Shown here: one piece after another, positions 10,014-20,184 of the stretch
Layout of the letters: each line of letters starts with the position of its first letter
How positions within the stretch are numbered: position 1 is the stretch's first letter
Source of the DNA: Planococcus sp. SK3692
Lineage (GTDB): Bacteria; Bacillota; Bacilli; Bacillales_A; Planococcaceae
NCBI RefSeq assembly: GCF_028890485.2
Contig: NZ_JARCHV010000002.1
Location: 1,240,001-1,304,000 of the forward strand
DNA: 64,000 nucleotides
Direction: 5' to 3'
Notes under the pieces: generated by a model
The model's database searches: none
Told to the model about the DNA's origin: nothing
What the model saw: only the letters and a program-made list of their open reading frames with translations
Program-made: the position numbers and the translations under genes

Positions 10014-11681
10014 TTGAGTAAAATTAAAAACGAAGTTATAAGAGTTATTCCGCTTGGCGGAGTAGGAGAGATCGGGAAAGCGATGTACGTCATCGATATC
10101 GACGATGACCTGTTCGTCGTCGACAGCGGTTTGATGTTCCCGGAAGATGAGATGCTCGGCGTCGATATCGTTATTCCGGATGTTACGTATCTTGAAGAAA
10201 ACAAAGACCGTGTCAAAGGGATCTTCTTGACGCACGGACATGAAGATGCAATCGGCTCGATTGCCTACCTATTGAAGAAAGTCCAAGCGCCGGTGTACGG
10301 CTCGAAGCTGACCATCGCGCTGGCCAAAGAACATGTAAAAGAGCTCGGTTCGCTCAAGCATCATAAATTCTTTGAAGTGACCAATAAGAGCCGCATGAAT
10401 TTCGATAAGACACACGTCACCTTTTTCCATACGACACACAGTATTCCGGATGCACTCGGCATCGTCTTCCACACATCGGAAGGCGCCATCGTCCATACCG
10501 GTGAATTTAAATTCGACCAGTCAATGCAAGGCAGCTACCGCCCGGATTACGCCAAAATGGCGAAGCTTGGTGAAGACGGCGTCTTGATGCTGCTGTCGGA
10601 TTCCACAGAAGCTGAACGCCCAGGCTACACAACGTCTGAGACGGTCGTTGCCGATCATATTTTGACGGCATTCCACCAGGCACCGGGGCGCATTCTCGTA
10701 TCACTTTATTCATCCAACTTCATCCGTATCCAGCAAGTGTTCGACATCGCGCACCAAACCGGCAAAAAAGTCGCCGTCATCGGCAAAAGCTTGGAGAAAA
10801 GCTATGAAGTCGGCTTGCGCCTTGGCTATCTAGAAGTCGACGAAGACACGGTCATTTCTTTGAAAGACTTGGAAAAATACAATGATGATGAAGTCGTTAT
10901 CATTGTAACCGGCAACCAGGGCGAGCCGCTCGAAGCGCTCGATAAAATGGTCAGACGCCAGCATAAAGACGTGCGCATCAACGAAACGGATACGGTATTG
11001 ATCACTTTCACACCGTCGCCAGGCATGGAAGTGCCGATGTTCCAGACAATGAACAAATTGGCGAAAGCCGGCGCGAAGGTGCTGACATCCAATAAGAAAG
11101 TCCACGTTTCCGGACATGGCAGCCAGGAAGACTTGAAAATGATGCTGAACTTGATGAAGCCGAAGTATTTTGTCCCGATTCAAGGGGAATACAAAATGCT
11201 CATCGCTCACTCGAAATTGGCACAGCAAGTCGGTATTGCGAAATCAGATATCTTCATCGCCGATAAAGGCGATATCGTCGAATACAGAAAAGAAAAAGTC
11301 CGCATGAGCGGCCGTGTCACGACAGGTAATGTCTTGATTGATGGCATCGGCATCGGGGACGTTGGAAACATCGTCCTGCGCGACCGTAAGCTTTTGTCAC
11401 AGGACGGCATCTTTATTATCGTTGTCACATTAAACCGCAAGGAAAAGCGTATCGCTTCAGGCCCTGAAATCATTTCCAGAGGCTTTGTCTATGTCCGCGA
11501 ATCGGAGCAATTGCTTGATGAATCAAGCCAATTGGTGCGCAAAGTGGTCGATAAATACGTGACGCGCGATGCGTTCGAATGGAACAACATCAAACAGGAA
11601 ATCCGCGATACGCTCAATTCGTATCTGTACCAGCAGACGAAGCGGCGTCCGATGATCATTCCGATCATCATGGAATACTAA
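10014..11681 (+). CDS. rnjB: Ribonuclease J2-type metallo-beta-lactamase RNase
   Basis: RNase J proteins are beta-CASP metallo-beta-lactamase nucleases with endo- and 5'-3' exoribonuclease activity; J2 forms a complex with J1 in Bacillales. The 555-residue protein closely follows Bacillus J2 ([20 protein letters not shown]-terminal [11 protein letters not shown]). The metal motif, HxHxDH in active J1, reads HGHEDA at residues 74-79: the last histidine is alanine. Bacillus J2 is also degenerate here, so this supports J2 and predicts weak catalysis. The start is TTG after a strong AGGAGGAAA site. Genomic position after asd also fits rnjB. Confidence 0.92.
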   Translation: MSKIKNEVIRVIPLGGVGEIGKAMYVIDIDDDLFVVDSGLMFPEDEMLGVDIVIPDVTYLEENKDRVKGIFLTHGHEDAIGSIAYLLKKVQAPVYGSKLTIALAKEHVKELGSLKHHKFFEVTNKSRMNFDKTHVTFFHTTHSIPDALGIVFHTSEGAIVHTGEFKFDQSMQGSYRPDYAKMAKLGEDGVLMLLSDSTEAERPGYTTSETVVADHILTAFHQAPGRILVSLYSSNFIRIQQVFDIAHQTGKKVAVIGKSLEKSYEVGLRLGYLEVDEDTVISLKDLEKYNDDEVVIIVTGNQGEPLEALDKMVRRQHKDVRINETDTVLITFTPSPGMEVPMFQTMNKLAKAGAKVLTSNKKVHVSGHGSQEDLKMMLNLMKPKYFVPIQGEYKMLIAHSKLAQQVGIAKSDIFIADKGDIVEYRKEKVRMSGRVTTGNVLIDGIGIGDVGNIVLRDRKLLSQDGIFIIVVTLNRKEKRIASGPEIISRGFVYVRESEQLLDESSQLVRKVVDKYVTRDAFEWNNIKQEIRDTLNSYLYQQTKRRPMIIPIIMEY

Positions 11682-11692
11682 GAATACAAGTA

Positions 11693-11732
11693 AAGGGATT
11701 CCATACCGATTCTATCGGCAGGAATCCTTTTT
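11693..11732 (+). terminator. Intrinsic terminator after rnjB
   Basis: AAGGGATTCC/GGAATCCTTTTT stem enclosing an inner CCGAT/ATCGG hairpin, then T residues. It lies 11 bases after the stop. Confidence 0.8.
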
Positions 11733-11758
11733 CATTACGTAAGAAAAGAGGGAATCCC

Positions 11759-14176
11759 ATGGCGCCAAGCCGTACGAACAAAAAAACCACTACCACAAAG
11801 CCGCGTACCAAGCCGCGAACGAAACCTAGACCGAAACCCAAAGCGAAGAAGAAGCGTCAGCCGGTGCCGATGATTGCCTACGAAGTGACGGGCCTCATCA
11901 TGATCGGCATCGCGATCTTGATGGTCTTCAGGCTCGGCTTGATCGGCCGGATGTTCAATAATATGGCTGAGTATCTACTCGGCTATTTGGCCTTTCTCGC
12001 ACCCCTGGCATTGATTGCAGCTGCACTTCACATCATGGTCAAGCGCGGTATGCCAAAAGTCCGTCCGAAAATTGCAGCAGGCTCACTGTTTCTGCTGGCT
12101 GGTGCTTTATTGATCAGCCATTTGATCTGGGCAGCCAGCTCGATCTTGCCGATCACATCTGCGAACGTCTTGTCGGAAACATCGAAAATGACACAAATGA
12201 CCGGTACAATCTGGGGCAATTATGAAGCGACCGGCGGCGGCTTTTTTGGAGCTGTGCTGTATGCACTGCTTCACGTGCTGTTTGCGACAGCCGGCACATG
12301 GGTTATCGCTATCATCCTATTGTCGATTGGCGCCATCATCTTGACCGGCAAAACAGCAGCGCCGTTTATTGCAGAGCGCTTGCCGGTCGCCGGTGAAGCG
12401 ATGCGGTCACTCGCAGAACGTTTCAAGCCGGAACGCAAACCGGCGAAGAAACAACAGCCGCGCAGAAAAAATGCGCCTGAAAAGGTATTGGAAATGAACG
12501 AACAATTAGCTTATGACGATGCGCTGGAAGAAACGGAGACGACGCTGGTCTTTGATCAAGAGACCGACCGTGACCCGGAAGACGAAAAAGAACCGATCAT
12601 TTCGGCTTTCACGGAAAAGGTCAAGCCGAAGCGCCAGAATACGGAAGAGGAAAAACCGAAAACCGAGTCTTCAGAAGAGATCAGGCGTGTCGACCCGGAA
12701 ACCGGGGAGATTTTAAAAGAACCGGTCATGTCGATGAAAGAAGAAGCGGAAAACGAAGACTACGCATTGCCGCCAATCGATTTATTGACCATGCCGCCCC
12801 ATAGCGACCAAAGCGGCGAGTATTCAGGCATCCAGAAAAACGCCAAGAAACTTGAGAAAACCTTTCAAAGCTTCGGCGTGCGCGCAAAAGTGACGCAAGT
12901 CCATTTAGGCCCTGCCGTCACTAAATACGAAGTGCTGCCGGATGTCGGCGTGAAAGTCAGCAAAATCGTCAGCCTTCACGACGATTTGGCATTGGCACTC
13001 GCGGCACGTGATATCCGCATTGAAGCTCCCATTCCGGGGAAATCGGCGATTGGCATTGAAGTGCCTAATACCGAAGTCGCAGTTGTCAGCCTTCGGGAAG
13101 TATTGGAGTCAGAAGAAAACAACCGTCCCGACTCGAAATTATTGTTCGGGCTCGGCCGGGACGTGACAGGCCAAGCCGTTATGACCGAACTCAATAAAAT
13201 GCCCCATCTGCTCGTTGCAGGTTCTACAGGCAGCGGGAAATCGGTATGCATCAACGGCATCATCACGAGCATCATCATGCGCGCCAAGCCGCATGAAGTG
13301 AAAATGATGATGATTGACCCGAAAATGGTCGAACTGAATGTCTATAACGGCATTCCTCATCTGCTCGCGCCGGTTGTGACCGATCCACGCAAAGCGGCAC
13401 AAGCCTTGAAGAAAATTGTTTCGGAAATGGAGCGGCGCTATGAGCTGTTTTCACATACCGGCACACGCAATATCGAAGGCTATAACGATTACGTCAACAC
13501 ATTCAACGCAGAAAACGATGAAAAGCATCCGAAGCTGCCGTTTATCGTCGTTATTGTCGATGAGCTGGCCGATTTGATGATGGTCGCGTCGAACGAAGTA
13601 GAAGATGCCATCACCCGCTTAGCGCAAATGGCGCGTGCAGCAGGCATTCATTTAATCATTGCTACGCAGCGCCCAAGTGTCAACGTCATCACGGGCGTCA
13701 TCAAAGCGAACATCCCGTCGCGCATCGCCTTTGCGGTATCCTCCGCAATCGATTCGCGCACCATACTTGATATGGGCGGGGCAGAGAAATTACTCGGCCG
13801 CGGCGATATGCTGTTTCTCGGTGCCGGACAATCCAAACCGGTACGCGTGCAAGGAGCGTTTCTGTCGGATACCGAAGTGGAGAAAATCGTCGACTTTTCT
13901 ATTGAACAGCAAAAAGCGCAATACCAGGAAGACATGATTCCGTCGGATGTCGAAGAAGTGAGCATCGACCAGGAAACCGATGAATTATATGATGAAGCGG
14001 TGCAATTGGTAACGGAAATGCAGACAGCATCCGTGTCAATGCTGCAGCGCAGGTTCCGTGTCGGCTATTCCCGTGCCGCCCGAATTATAGACCAAATGGA
14101 GCAGCGCGGGGTCGTCGGACCTTATGAAGGCAGTAAGCCACGCCATGTCCTGGTTCCTAAGCAGGAAGAATACTGA
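11759..14176 (+). CDS. DNA translocase FtsK/SpoIIIE
   Basis: A membrane-anchored ATPase that pumps DNA through the division septum. The protein has 805 residues: a Lys/Thr/Pro-rich basic N-terminus (1-37), about four membrane helices (roughly 40-205), an acidic linker (about 240-350), and an FtsK motor with Walker [12 protein letters not shown] and Walker [16 protein letters not shown]-terminal winged-helix gamma domain (about 740-795, ending PRHVLV) would read polar DNA sequences. Chosen start: ATG 11759 after GAGGGAA; upstream in-frame codons overlap rnjB. In this apparently non-sporulating lineage the likely role is vegetative chromosome segregation rather than forespore transfer, so no ftsK/spoIIIE choice is made. 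Confidence 0.95.
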   Translation: MAPSRTNKKTTTTKPRTKPRTKPRPKPKAKKKRQPVPMIAYEVTGLIMIGIAILMVFRLGLIGRMFNNMAEYLLGYLAFLAPLALIAAALHIMVKRGMPKVRPKIAAGSLFLLAGALLISHLIWAASSILPITSANVLSETSKMTQMTGTIWGNYEATGGGFFGAVLYALLHVLFATAGTWVIAIILLSIGAIILTGKTAAPFIAERLPVAGEAMRSLAERFKPERKPAKKQQPRRKNAPEKVLEMNEQLAYDDALEETETTLVFDQETDRDPEDEKEPIISAFTEKVKPKRQNTEEEKPKTESSEEIRRVDPETGEILKEPVMSMKEEAENEDYALPPIDLLTMPPHSDQSGEYSGIQKNAKKLEKTFQSFGVRAKVTQVHLGPAVTKYEVLPDVGVKVSKIVSLHDDLALALAARDIRIEAPIPGKSAIGIEVPNTEVAVVSLREVLESEENNRPDSKLLFGLGRDVTGQAVMTELNKMPHLLVAGSTGSGKSVCINGIITSIIMRAKPHEVKMMMIDPKMVELNVYNGIPHLLAPVVTDPRKAAQALKKIVSEMERRYELFSHTGTRNIEGYNDYVNTFNAENDEKHPKLPFIVVIVDELADLMMVASNEVEDAITRLAQMARAAGIHLIIATQRPSVNVITGVIKANIPSRIAFAVSSAIDSRTILDMGGAEKLLGRGDMLFLGAGQSKPVRVQGAFLSDTEVEKIVDFSIEQQKAQYQEDMIPSDVEEVSIDQETDELYDEAVQLVTEMQTASVSMLQRRFRVGYSRAARIIDQMEQRGVVGPYEGSKPRHVLVPKQEEY

Positions 14177-14315
14177 TCGGTCAATAGCTGATTTGTGACA
14201 AAATGTTTAGTATTTGAGAAAGCTTGTACAGGAAAATTCGCAGAATTCGACAAATTGCTATTTATTTCATTTCTATTAAATGGTATAGTAATTCTGATTA
14301 GTAGGAATGTTTTAC

Positions 14316-14329
14316 ATCAGATGTCTGAT
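14316..14329. promoter_or_regulatory. Palindrome in the nupR leader, candidate NupR operator
   Basis: ATCAGA-TG-TCTGAT is a perfect inverted repeat downstream of a possible -10 (TATAGT, 14284-14289) and 23 bases before the nupR start. A related half-site, ACATCTGAT, lies just before nupN (15082-15092). Autoregulation by the GntR-family product is inferred from position only. Confidence 0.45.
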
Positions 14330-14352
14330 CTCTGTCATGGGTGGTGAATCGT

Positions 14353-15081
14353 ATGACAATCAAATCGGATCACCGTGCATTGTATCTCCAAGTGATCGAT
14401 CGAATGAAGCAAGATATTGCTTCGGGTGTCTATAAAGAGAAAGAGAAATTGCCATCCGAGTTCGAATTATCGAAATCACTTGGAGTGAGCCGTGCGACTC
14501 TACGCGAGGCGCTGCGGCTTCTGGAAGAAGATAACGTCATCGTCAGGCGCCACGGTGTCGGAACGTTTGTCAATTCGAAACCGGTCTTTTCATCGGGCAT
14601 CGAGGAATTGACAAGCGTCTCTGATATGATCCGTCAGGCGGGAATGGAACCCGGAGTGGTCTACTTGAGCACTTCGGAGTCCATTTGTTCTGAGGAAGAT
14701 GTTAACCGCTTTCATTGCAATCCGGATGATACTGTCATTTCCATTGAACGCGTCCGAACGGCTAACGGGGAGCCTGTCGTCTATTGCATCGACAAAGTTC
14801 CTTCCGTCTATATGCCTGAAGGGTTTCTCGGACGCAAAGAAAGCTCCATCTTCTCGGCGCTCGAGGAATCCGGCGACATCCGCATCTCGTATGCGGTCAC
14901 CTTCATCGACCCAACAGGGTATCACGAAGAAGCGTCGCCGATCCTCGAATGCGATCCGGAAACTGCATTACTCGTATTAAAACAGCATCATTACGATGAA
15001 AACGATCGCTTGGTGCTGTATTCAAAGAACTATTTCCGGGCTGATAAATTCAGTTTCCACGTAGTTCGCAAACGTCTGTAA
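14353..15081 (+). CDS. nupR: GntR/HutC-family regulator of nucleoside uptake
   Basis: A 242-residue transcription factor: an N-terminal GntR winged helix ([18 protein letters not shown], then [23 protein letters not shown]) and a C-terminal UTRA ligand-binding domain (from about residue 90, with VYCIDKVPS and [19 protein letters not shown]). It sits directly upstream of the nupNOPQ genes; Bacillus subtilis NupR (YmfC) controls that transporter, so the assignment rests on homology plus adjacency. The ligand is probably a nucleoside or purine metabolite. ATG 14353 is preferred over the GTG at 14341 because GGTGGTGA forms its ribosome site. The gap to nupN is 46 bp. Confidence 0.88.
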   Translation: MTIKSDHRALYLQVIDRMKQDIASGVYKEKEKLPSEFELSKSLGVSRATLREALRLLEEDNVIVRRHGVGTFVNSKPVFSSGIEELTSVSDMIRQAGMEPGVVYLSTSESICSEEDVNRFHCNPDDTVISIERVRTANGEPVVYCIDKVPSVYMPEGFLGRKESSIFSALEESGDIRISYAVTFIDPTGYHEEASPILECDPETALLVLKQHHYDENDRLVLYSKNYFRADKFSFHVVRKRL

Positions 15082-15127
15082 ACATCTGATTCCTGCTATT
15101 ATCAAAAAAACCTTGGGGGTTATCACA

Positions 15128-16207
15128 TTGATTAAACGTAAATTTGGCGTAGGCTTATCATTAATGTTGGCGGCTGGAGTTCTGGCAGCATGCGGCAGCG
15201 AAGAAGACACTTCGAACGGCGGCGACTCTGCTGAAGGCGGAGAAGGCACTGAAGAAGCAAGCGATTTCTCTATAGCAATGGTTACGGATGTCGGCGGTGT
15301 CGATGACAAATCCTTCAACCAATCAGCTTGGGAAGGCGTTCAGCAATTTGGTGAAGAAAACGGCCTTGAAAAAGGCGATGGTGGGTTTGATTACCTCCAG
15401 TCTGCTTCCGACGCTGATTACAATACCAACTTGAACAACTTGATCCGCCGTGATTTTGACGTCGTCTTCGGGATTGGCTTCCTTATGGAAGGTGCTGTGA
15501 AGGAAATCGCTGAGCAGCAGCCGGATGCACAAATCGCTATTATCGATGCAGTAGTGGAAGCTCCAAACGTGGCAAGCGTCATGTTTAAAGAGCAAGAGGG
15601 CGCATTCCTTGCAGGCGTTGCTGCAGCATTGATGACTGAAACCGACAAAATCGGTTTTGTCGGCGGCATGGAAATTCCGGTTATCGAACGCTTTGAAGCT
15701 GGATTCCTTGAAGGCGTAAAAGCTGTAGACGATTCAATCGAAGTCGATGTTCAATACACAGGTGCTTTTGATAAAGCGGAATTGGGTAAAACAACTGCAA
15801 ACCGCATGTACAGCGCTGGGGCAGATATCATTTTCCACGCAGCAGGCGGAACGGGTAACGGCGTATTCACTGAAGCTAAAGAGCGCATCGAAGCCAACCC
15901 TGATGAAAAAGTATGGGTTATCGGCGTTGATGCTGACCAATACGAAGAAGGACAAGCTGGCGATGCGAACGTAACTTTGACTTCAGTCTTGAAACGTGTA
16001 GATACTGCGGTTATGAACATTTCTGAACAAGCGATGAACGGCGAATTCCCAGGTGGGGAAACGGTCACTTACGGTTTGTCTGATGATGGGGTTGGCCTTG
16101 CAGATTCACGCGGCGCGATTCCAGAAGACGTCATGAGCCAAATTGAAGAATACAAGCAACAAGTTATTTCTGGCGATATCGAAGTTCCTGAAACACTTTC
16201 TGAATAA
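15128..16207 (+). CDS. nupN: Nucleoside-binding lipoprotein of the BMP family
   Basis: The extracellular substrate-binding component of a nucleoside (guanosine-type) ABC transporter. The 359-residue protein has a lipoprotein signal peptide with lipobox LAAC near residue 22, a Gly/Ser/Glu-rich tether, and the BMP fold (MVTDVGGVDDKSFNQSAWEG; FHAAGGTGNGVF; WVIGVDADQYEEG). The start is TTG 15128 after GGGGGT. A TTG at 15113 is in frame but overlaps that ribosome site. It is followed by an attenuator-like terminator before the ATPase gene, a common way of making binding protein in excess over the membrane parts. Confidence 0.94.
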   Translation: MIKRKFGVGLSLMLAAGVLAACGSEEDTSNGGDSAEGGEGTEEASDFSIAMVTDVGGVDDKSFNQSAWEGVQQFGEENGLEKGDGGFDYLQSASDADYNTNLNNLIRRDFDVVFGIGFLMEGAVKEIAEQQPDAQIAIIDAVVEAPNVASVMFKEQEGAFLAGVAAALMTETDKIGFVGGMEIPVIERFEAGFLEGVKAVDDSIEVDVQYTGAFDKAELGKTTANRMYSAGADIIFHAAGGTGNGVFTEAKERIEANPDEKVWVIGVDADQYEEGQAGDANVTLTSVLKRVDTAVMNISEQAMNGEFPGGETVTYGLSDDGVGLADSRGAIPEDVMSQIEEYKQQVISGDIEVPETLSE

Positions 16208-16230
16208 GCTGTAGTCAAATACGGTCATCA

Positions 16231-16266
16231 TAAAGACCGGGTATCCGGTCTTTATGATTTTTTTTC
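16231..16266 (+). terminator. Terminator or attenuator between nupN and nupO
   Basis: Perfect stem TAAAGACCGG/CCGGTCTTTA with a GTAT loop, followed after three bases by a run of T. Because the downstream genes belong to the same transporter, it is probably partial. Confidence 0.75.
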
Positions 16267-16373
16267 GCCTATTTTTCGAAAGATTAATAGATGAAAGGTT
16301 TCTGCCAAAAGAAGCCTTTCATGTATTAATTCATTAAATCAAGAAACAACCAGTCTCCGAGGGAGTGAAAACC

Positions 16374-17915
16374 GTGGAATATGTTATTGAAATGCTGAAT
16401 ATCCGTAAAGAGTTCGGGAATTTTGTCGCCAACGACAATATCACCCTACAGCTTGAAAAAGGAGAAATTCATGCACTGCTTGGCGAGAACGGGGCAGGAA
16501 AATCCACCTTGATGAATGTCTTGTTTGGATTGTATCAACCAGAAGGCGGCGAAATTCGCGTCAGAGGTAAGAAAGTAGACATTTCCAACCCGAACGTGGC
16601 GAACGATCTCGGAATCGGCATGGTGCATCAGCATTTCATGCTAGTCGAGAATTTCAGTGTCACCGAAAACATCATTTTAGGCAGCGAGCCAACGAAGATG
16701 GGTGTGACGAATAAAAAAGATGCCGCACAAAAAGTGGCGAAGTTATCGGAGCAGTATGGCCTGAATGTCGATCCATATGCCATCATCGAAGACATTTCAG
16801 TCGGCATGCAGCAGCGCGTGGAGATTTTGAAAACACTTTACCGCGGAGCAGAGATCCTCATATTCGATGAGCCGACAGCTTCGCTCACTCCTCAAGAAAT
16901 CACGGAATTGATCCAGATCATGAAACGCTTAATCGCTGAAGGCAAATCGATCATCCTCATCACCCATAAACTGAAAGAAATTATGGATGTTTCAGACCGT
17001 GTCACTGTCATACGAAAAGGCCAAGGGATCGGCACCGTCACGACTTCAGAAACGAACCCGAACGAATTGGCTGCTTTGATGGTTGGCCGCCAAGTAACAT
17101 TTAAAACTGAAAAAGGCCCGGCATTCCCGGCGGAAGAGACTTTGACTGTCAAGGATCTTGTTGTTGAAGACTACCGTGGAATTGCCAAAGTAAAAAACTT
17201 GAATCTGACTGTCCGTAAAGGCGAAATTGTCGGAATTGCGGGAATCGATGGCAACGGGCAATCGGAATTGATCGAAGCGATCACCGGGCTGCGCAAAGTC
17301 AAAAGCGGCAATGTGCTAATTCACGGTAAGGACGTCACCGGCATGAAGCCGCGAAAAGTGACGCAATCCGGCGTCGGCCATATTCCACAAGATCGTCATA
17401 AGCATGGATTGGTGCTTGATTTTCCGATAGGCCACAATATTGCATTGCAAACCTATTATATGGCGCCGATCTCGAAGTCGGGAATTATAAATTACGACAA
17501 GATTACGGAAAAAGCCGAGCAAATCATCAAAGATTTCGACGTCCGGACACAAGGGCCGCATGAACCGGCAAGGGCATTGTCTGGGGGCAATCAACAAAAA
17601 GCGATCATCGGCCGCGAAGTAGACCGCAATCCGGATCTGCTCATTGCGGCGCTTCCGACGCGCGGATTGGACGTAGGGGCTATCGAATTTATCCATAGCC
17701 GCTTGATCGAACAGCGCGATAACGGAAAAGCGGTGCTATTGATTTCTTTTGAGCTGGATGAAGTCATGAATGTCTCCGACCGGATCGCCGTTATCCATGA
17801 CGGTGAAATCGTGGATGTGGTCATTCCTGAAGAAACGACTGAACAAGAACTGGGTCTTCTCATGGCAGGACATGCGGACAAAGACAAGAAAGGCGGGAAA
17901 CACAGTGTCGAATAG
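16374..17915 (+). CDS. nupO: Nucleoside ABC transporter ATP-binding protein
   Basis: A 513-residue double ATPase energising nucleoside import. The first domain has Walker A GENGAGKST, signature ISVGMQQR and Walker B ILIFDEPTA; the second has degenerate Walker A GIDGNGQSE and signature LSGGNQQK. This two-domain layout is that of RbsA/NupO sugar and nucleoside ATPases. The chosen start is GTG 16374, with GAGGGAG upstream, giving MEYVIEMLNIRK, the Bacillus N-terminus. The 3' end overlaps nupP by 11 bases. Confidence 0.95.
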   Translation: MEYVIEMLNIRKEFGNFVANDNITLQLEKGEIHALLGENGAGKSTLMNVLFGLYQPEGGEIRVRGKKVDISNPNVANDLGIGMVHQHFMLVENFSVTENIILGSEPTKMGVTNKKDAAQKVAKLSEQYGLNVDPYAIIEDISVGMQQRVEILKTLYRGAEILIFDEPTASLTPQEITELIQIMKRLIAEGKSIILITHKLKEIMDVSDRVTVIRKGQGIGTVTTSETNPNELAALMVGRQVTFKTEKGPAFPAEETLTVKDLVVEDYRGIAKVKNLNLTVRKGEIVGIAGIDGNGQSELIEAITGLRKVKSGNVLIHGKDVTGMKPRKVTQSGVGHIPQDRHKHGLVLDFPIGHNIALQTYYMAPISKSGIINYDKITEKAEQIIKDFDVRTQGPHEPARALSGGNQQKAIIGREVDRNPDLLIAALPTRGLDVGAIEFIHSRLIEQRDNGKAVLLISFELDEVMNVSDRIAVIHDGEIVDVVIPEETTEQELGLLMAGHADKDKKGGKHSVE

Positions 17916-18954
17916 AGTGACAAACTTGTTGGTCCCGATCGTTTCCGTCGTGCTTGGCCTGATCGTTGGGGCGATCATCATGCTCGTCAGCGGCTATAGC
18001 CCAATCGAAGGCTACGCTGCATTGTGGAATGGTATTTTTGGAGACCTTTATACGATTGGCGAAACGCTTCGCCAAATTACACCTTATCTATTGGCTGGTT
18101 TAGCTGTAGCATTCGCATTCCGCTCCGGTTTATTCAATATCGGGGTTGAAGGGCAATTGATCGTCGGCTGGTTCGCTGCGGCTTACGTGGGCGTTGCGGT
18201 TGAACTGCCGAAAATTATCCATTTGCCGCTGGCGATTTTGGCCGCGGCTGTAGCCGGGGCATTATGGGGCTTTGTTCCGGGGCTATTAAAAGCCAAGTTC
18301 CGCGTACATGAAGTAATTGTCACCATCATGATGAACTATATTGCACTTCACGTTACCAATGCATTGATCCGCACGGTATCCGAAGGGGGAGACCGCACAG
18401 AACGGATTTTCACCAGTGCTTCGCTGCGTTCCGAATTCTTGGAGAACTTGACGGAATTTTCCCGTTTGCACATGGGCTTATTGCTGGCGCTCATCATGGT
18501 CGGCGTCATGTGGTTTATCCTTGAGAAGACGACGCTCGGCTTCGAGCTTAAAGCGGTTGGCTTTAACCAACACGCTTCTGAATATGCCGGAATGAATGTC
18601 AATAAAAACATCATCATGGCAATGGTCATTTCAGGCGCATTTGCTGGCCTGGCAGGCGCGATGGAAGCGCTTGGAACGTTTGAGTATGTTTCGTCCAAAG
18701 GTGGTTTCACAGGTATCGGGTTTGACGGAATCGCTGTTGCGCTTCTTGGAATGAATACGCCGCTTGGTGTCATTTTTGGGGCTACGTTATTCGGTTCCTT
18801 AAAATATGGTGCACTCAATATGCCGAATGCTGCAGGCATTCCGATTGAAATTGTTGAAATTGTTATCGCCGTGATCATCTTCTTCGTAGCATCCGGCTAT
18901 ATTATTCGTTTGCTGCTGCTCCGAGCGGCCGGCAAAAAGAAGGAGGCGAAGTGA
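17905..18954 (+). CDS. nupP: Nucleoside ABC transporter permease
   Basis: A 349-residue BPD_transp_2-type permease with about eight to ten membrane helices, beginning LVPIVSVVLGLIVGAIIML. Conserved segments include FRSGLFNIGVEGQ and AGAMEALGTFEY. The GTG start at 17905, preceded by AGGCGGG inside nupO, gives a family-length protein. Together with NupQ it forms the membrane channel of the guanosine-type transporter. The stop is one base before nupQ starts. Confidence 0.94.
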   Translation: MSNRVTNLLVPIVSVVLGLIVGAIIMLVSGYSPIEGYAALWNGIFGDLYTIGETLRQITPYLLAGLAVAFAFRSGLFNIGVEGQLIVGWFAAAYVGVAVELPKIIHLPLAILAAAVAGALWGFVPGLLKAKFRVHEVIVTIMMNYIALHVTNALIRTVSEGGDRTERIFTSASLRSEFLENLTEFSRLHMGLLLALIMVGVMWFILEKTTLGFELKAVGFNQHASEYAGMNVNKNIIMAMVISGAFAGLAGAMEALGTFEYVSSKGGFTGIGFDGIAVALLGMNTPLGVIFGATLFGSLKYGALNMPNAAGIPIEIVEIVIAVIIFFVASGYIIRLLLLRAAGKKKEAK

Positions 18955-18955
18955 T

Positions 18956-19915
18956 ATGAGCTTTTTAGAAATCCTATATTTCATCGTCCCTTCGGCAATT
19001 TTCTATGCAGCACCGCTTATTCTGGTTGCAATCGGCGGTGTGTTCTCTGAACGCTCGGGCGTCGTGAACATCGGCCTCGAAGGCTTGATGGTCATCGGTG
19101 CGTTTGTCGGAATTTTGTTCAACTTGCTGTTCGCGGATACATTCGGCGGACTGACGCCATGGCTGGCATTGGTTGCCGCAATGGTCGCAGCGCTGTTATT
19201 GTCGCTGCTGCATGCTGTCGCATCGATTTCATTCCGTGCAGACCAAGTCGTTTCAGGGGTTGCCATCAACTTATTGGCAATTGCACTGGCGCTTTACTTG
19301 GTCAAGAGTATTTTTGATAAAGGGCAGACGGATTTCATTAGTGAACGCTTTGCACGCTATAACGTGCCGGTGTTATCTGAGATTCCTGTCATCGGTCCAT
19401 TGTTCTTCACGTCGGTCTACAATACTTCATTCTTTGCAATCGGCGTTGCGATCTTAGCGTGGTTCGTCATCTATAAGACGCCTTTCGGATTGCGCTTGCG
19501 TGCGGTAGGCGAGCATCCGATGGCAGCTGATACGATGGGCATCAACGTCGCGCGGATGCGTTATGTAGCGGTCATGATTTCCGGCGCTCTCGCTGGAATC
19601 GGCGGCGCGATCTATGCGCAGACGATTACGGGAGACTTTGGGCATGCGACGATTAACGGTCAAGGGTTCATGGCGCTTGCTGCGATGATCTTCGGAAAAT
19701 GGCATCCACTCGGTGCGATGGGCGCAGCTTTGTTCTTCGGCTTCGCACAATCCTTGAGCATTGTCGGTTCTTCGATTCCGGTCATCCAGGAAATTCCGAA
19801 CGTCTTCCTGTTGATCTTGCCATATGTCTTAACGATTTTCGCGCTGGCAGGCTTTATCGGCCGTGCCAATGCGCCGAAAGCGAATGGCAAGCCGTATATC
19901 AAAGGACAGCGTTAA
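18956..19915 (+). CDS. nupQ: Nucleoside ABC transporter permease
   Basis: The second permease, 319 residues, with the hallmark ERSGVVNIGLEGLMVIGAF and about eight helices; VGEHPMAADTMGI and GFMALAAMIFGKWHPLGA are conserved family segments. It starts one base after nupP with an AGGAGGCG ribosome site and ends the nup locus before a strong terminator. It pairs with NupP and is powered by NupO. Confidence 0.94.
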   Translation: MSFLEILYFIVPSAIFYAAPLILVAIGGVFSERSGVVNIGLEGLMVIGAFVGILFNLLFADTFGGLTPWLALVAAMVAALLLSLLHAVASISFRADQVVSGVAINLLAIALALYLVKSIFDKGQTDFISERFARYNVPVLSEIPVIGPLFFTSVYNTSFFAIGVAILAWFVIYKTPFGLRLRAVGEHPMAADTMGINVARMRYVAVMISGALAGIGGAIYAQTITGDFGHATINGQGFMALAAMIFGKWHPLGAMGAALFFGFAQSLSIVGSSIPVIQEIPNVFLLILPYVLTIFALAGFIGRANAPKANGKPYIKGQR

Positions 19916-19944
19916 AAAGATGCCGTATACGAGCGGAAAAAAGC

Positions 19945-19975
19945 AACTGGCGGGGAACTCCCCGCCAGTTTTTTT
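19945..19975 (+). terminator. Intrinsic terminator ending the nup operon
   Basis: Perfect 11-bp stem AACTGGCGGGG/CCCCGCCAGTT with an AACT loop and a seven-base T run. Confidence 0.92.
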
Positions 19976-20184
19976 GTGGAGAAAATCATGCGGGGATGAT
20001 AGGTAATTGGAAAAAACCCTTCATTAAATAAGACGAGAGAAGCAAAGATCTTGTAGGGAAAGCGCATAATCGGACATCCACTTGAAATTCGCTTGCCTTT
20101 TTCCAGCTGTTTCCTCCGGTTTCATTGCATTTAAAGGAAAAAGTCCGGTATAGTTAGTGTAAGAATCACGAGAGGGGATCCAAC

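Noticed and set aside
14230-14255. CodY box upstream of nupR
   Set aside because: The AAAATTCGCAGAATT stretch differs from AATTTTCWGAAAATT at about five of fifteen positions, too weak to report.
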